NCBI GenBank assembly: GCA_004794785.1
Contig: SJOL01006479.1
Coordinates: forward strand, 400,819 to 464,818
Reading direction: 5' to 3'
DNA: 64,000 nt
Origin: Opisthorchis felineus
Lineage: Eukaryota; Platyhelminthes; Trematoda; Opisthorchiida; Opisthorchiidae
In this document: one piece after another, positions 63,655-64,000 of the stretch
Layout of the letters: each line of letters starts with the position of its first letter
Numbering within the stretch: the first letter of the stretch is position 1
The notes under the pieces: model-generated
Told to the model about the DNA's origin: nothing
Database searches by the model: none
Seen by the model: only the letters and a program-made list of their open reading frames with translations
Program-made: the position numbers and the translations under genes

Positions 63655-64000
63655 GAGGGGTGGATTTATTGCTGGGTAACGTTTCGCTTTTGACACAAAA
63701 GCTTCGTCAGGCCAAGTGAGTAAGTTACCAGGTTGATCGGGTTTTAAGGCAGTCAGAGAACCAATCCGTGAAAAATCTTATGACTAGCCGAATTGATCAG
63801 TGCTGGGTGTCAGTCTGATGTTCCCGTTTGTTGGTTAGTGGGGATGACTAATATCTACGATATATTGGTTAGGGGGGAGTTGTGTTCATGTTTACCCCGG
63901 ATTTTGCGGCCTTGATTTTTCTGTCTAGGACACCTTAATGGAATATTCCTCTTGGGGTCGTTCACAGAATTTGTTCGCCTGTGTTCGTCGAGGGGTGTCG
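63655..64000 (-). mobile_element. Penelope-like element 3' end, cut by window edge
   Basis: It shares GATTTATTGCTGGGTAACGT, ACACAAAAGCTTCGTCAGGC, AAGTGA-TA-GTTAC and AGAGAACCAATC with the copies at 9.4, 31.3 and 38.1 kb. It begins about 230 bp after the SK exon 6 donor. The 5' (higher-coordinate) extent is unknown because the window ends. It holds the best-preserved ribozyme-like core of the four. Confidence 0.7.
63681..63710 (-). ncRNA. Candidate hammerhead ribozyme core in Penelope-like 3' end
   Basis: The minus strand reads CUGACGA, A, then a perfect 6-bp stem (GCUUUU / loop GUGUC / AAAAGC), then GAAAC. These are the two conserved hammerhead strands (CUGANGA and GAAA) flanking stem II. 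A 6-bp pairing between GGUAAC (minus-strand copy of 63724-63729) and GUUACC (minus-strand copy of 63675-63680) could form an outer helix. I could not resolve a canonical cleavage site or a stable stem I by eye. Hammerhead motifs are known in Penelope-like elements, which supports the reading. Confidence 0.5.

Noticed and set aside
63004..63719. Open frames of 130 and 169 aa near the end
   Set aside because: One runs from intron into SK exon 6 and out of frame. The other overlaps the exon in a wrong frame and continues into the Penelope-like 3' end.
1..64000. CRISPR arrays, operons or bacterial mobile elements
   Set aside because: No regularly spaced direct repeats, no tightly packed genes and no ribosome-binding-site pattern. 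The window is clearly eukaryotic.

Overview
The window looks like one slice of a large-intron animal genome, most likely a parasitic flatworm and perhaps a fasciolid-type trematode (inference). The evidence is a single intron-rich potassium-channel gene with very long introns, degraded Penelope-like retroelements with a GIY-YIG endonuclease, tRNA-derived SINE copies, and long AT microsatellites with an assembly gap. There are no bacterial gene clusters, rRNAs or convincing true tRNAs. Nearly all the computed open frames are chance or repeat-derived.

The gene is a small-conductance calcium-activated potassium channel (SK/KCNN family) on the + strand. I can place six coding exons, at 2714-3291, 14976-15111, 24780-24890, 35193-35320, 58833-58902 and 63321-63422. 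Together they total 1125 bp (375 codons, 1.8% of the window). Splice phases agree at every junction (2,0,0,2,0) and every intron is GT-AG. In order the exons encode the end of S2/S3 through S5, the pore loop with the SIGYGD filter, S6, the calmodulin-binding domain (three exons) and the start of the C-terminal coiled coil. The gene is open at both ends: S1-S2 and the N terminus lie upstream of base 1, and the C terminus lies beyond base 64000. The most unusual protein feature is a long extracellular S3-S4 linker (about 78 residues) with three N-glycosylation sequons.

Introns: intron 1 (3.3-15.0 kb) carries SINE-B copies, a (TA)n tract, a truncated Penelope-like 3' end and foldback repeats. 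Intron 2 (15.1-24.8 kb) has a short hairpin element and few other repeats. Intron 3 (24.9-35.2 kb) is the most repeat-rich: A-family foldback repeats, SINE-B, a decayed ankyrin-repeat pseudogene, a 5'-inverted Penelope-like element and a SINE-C. Intron 4 (35.3-58.8 kb) has another Penelope-like copy with an internal deletion, the N gap and more A-family and SINE copies. Intron 5 (58.9-63.3 kb) has a Z-DNA-prone tract and ends in a TG repeat directly against the exon 6 acceptor. A last Penelope-like 3' end follows exon 6.

Beyond the channel itself, the most interesting signals are a 30-nt hammerhead-ribozyme-like core repeated four times at the Penelope-like 3' ends, the twin-primed layout of one of these elements, and an in-frame tandem splice acceptor at the pore exon. 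I did not find a wholly new system.
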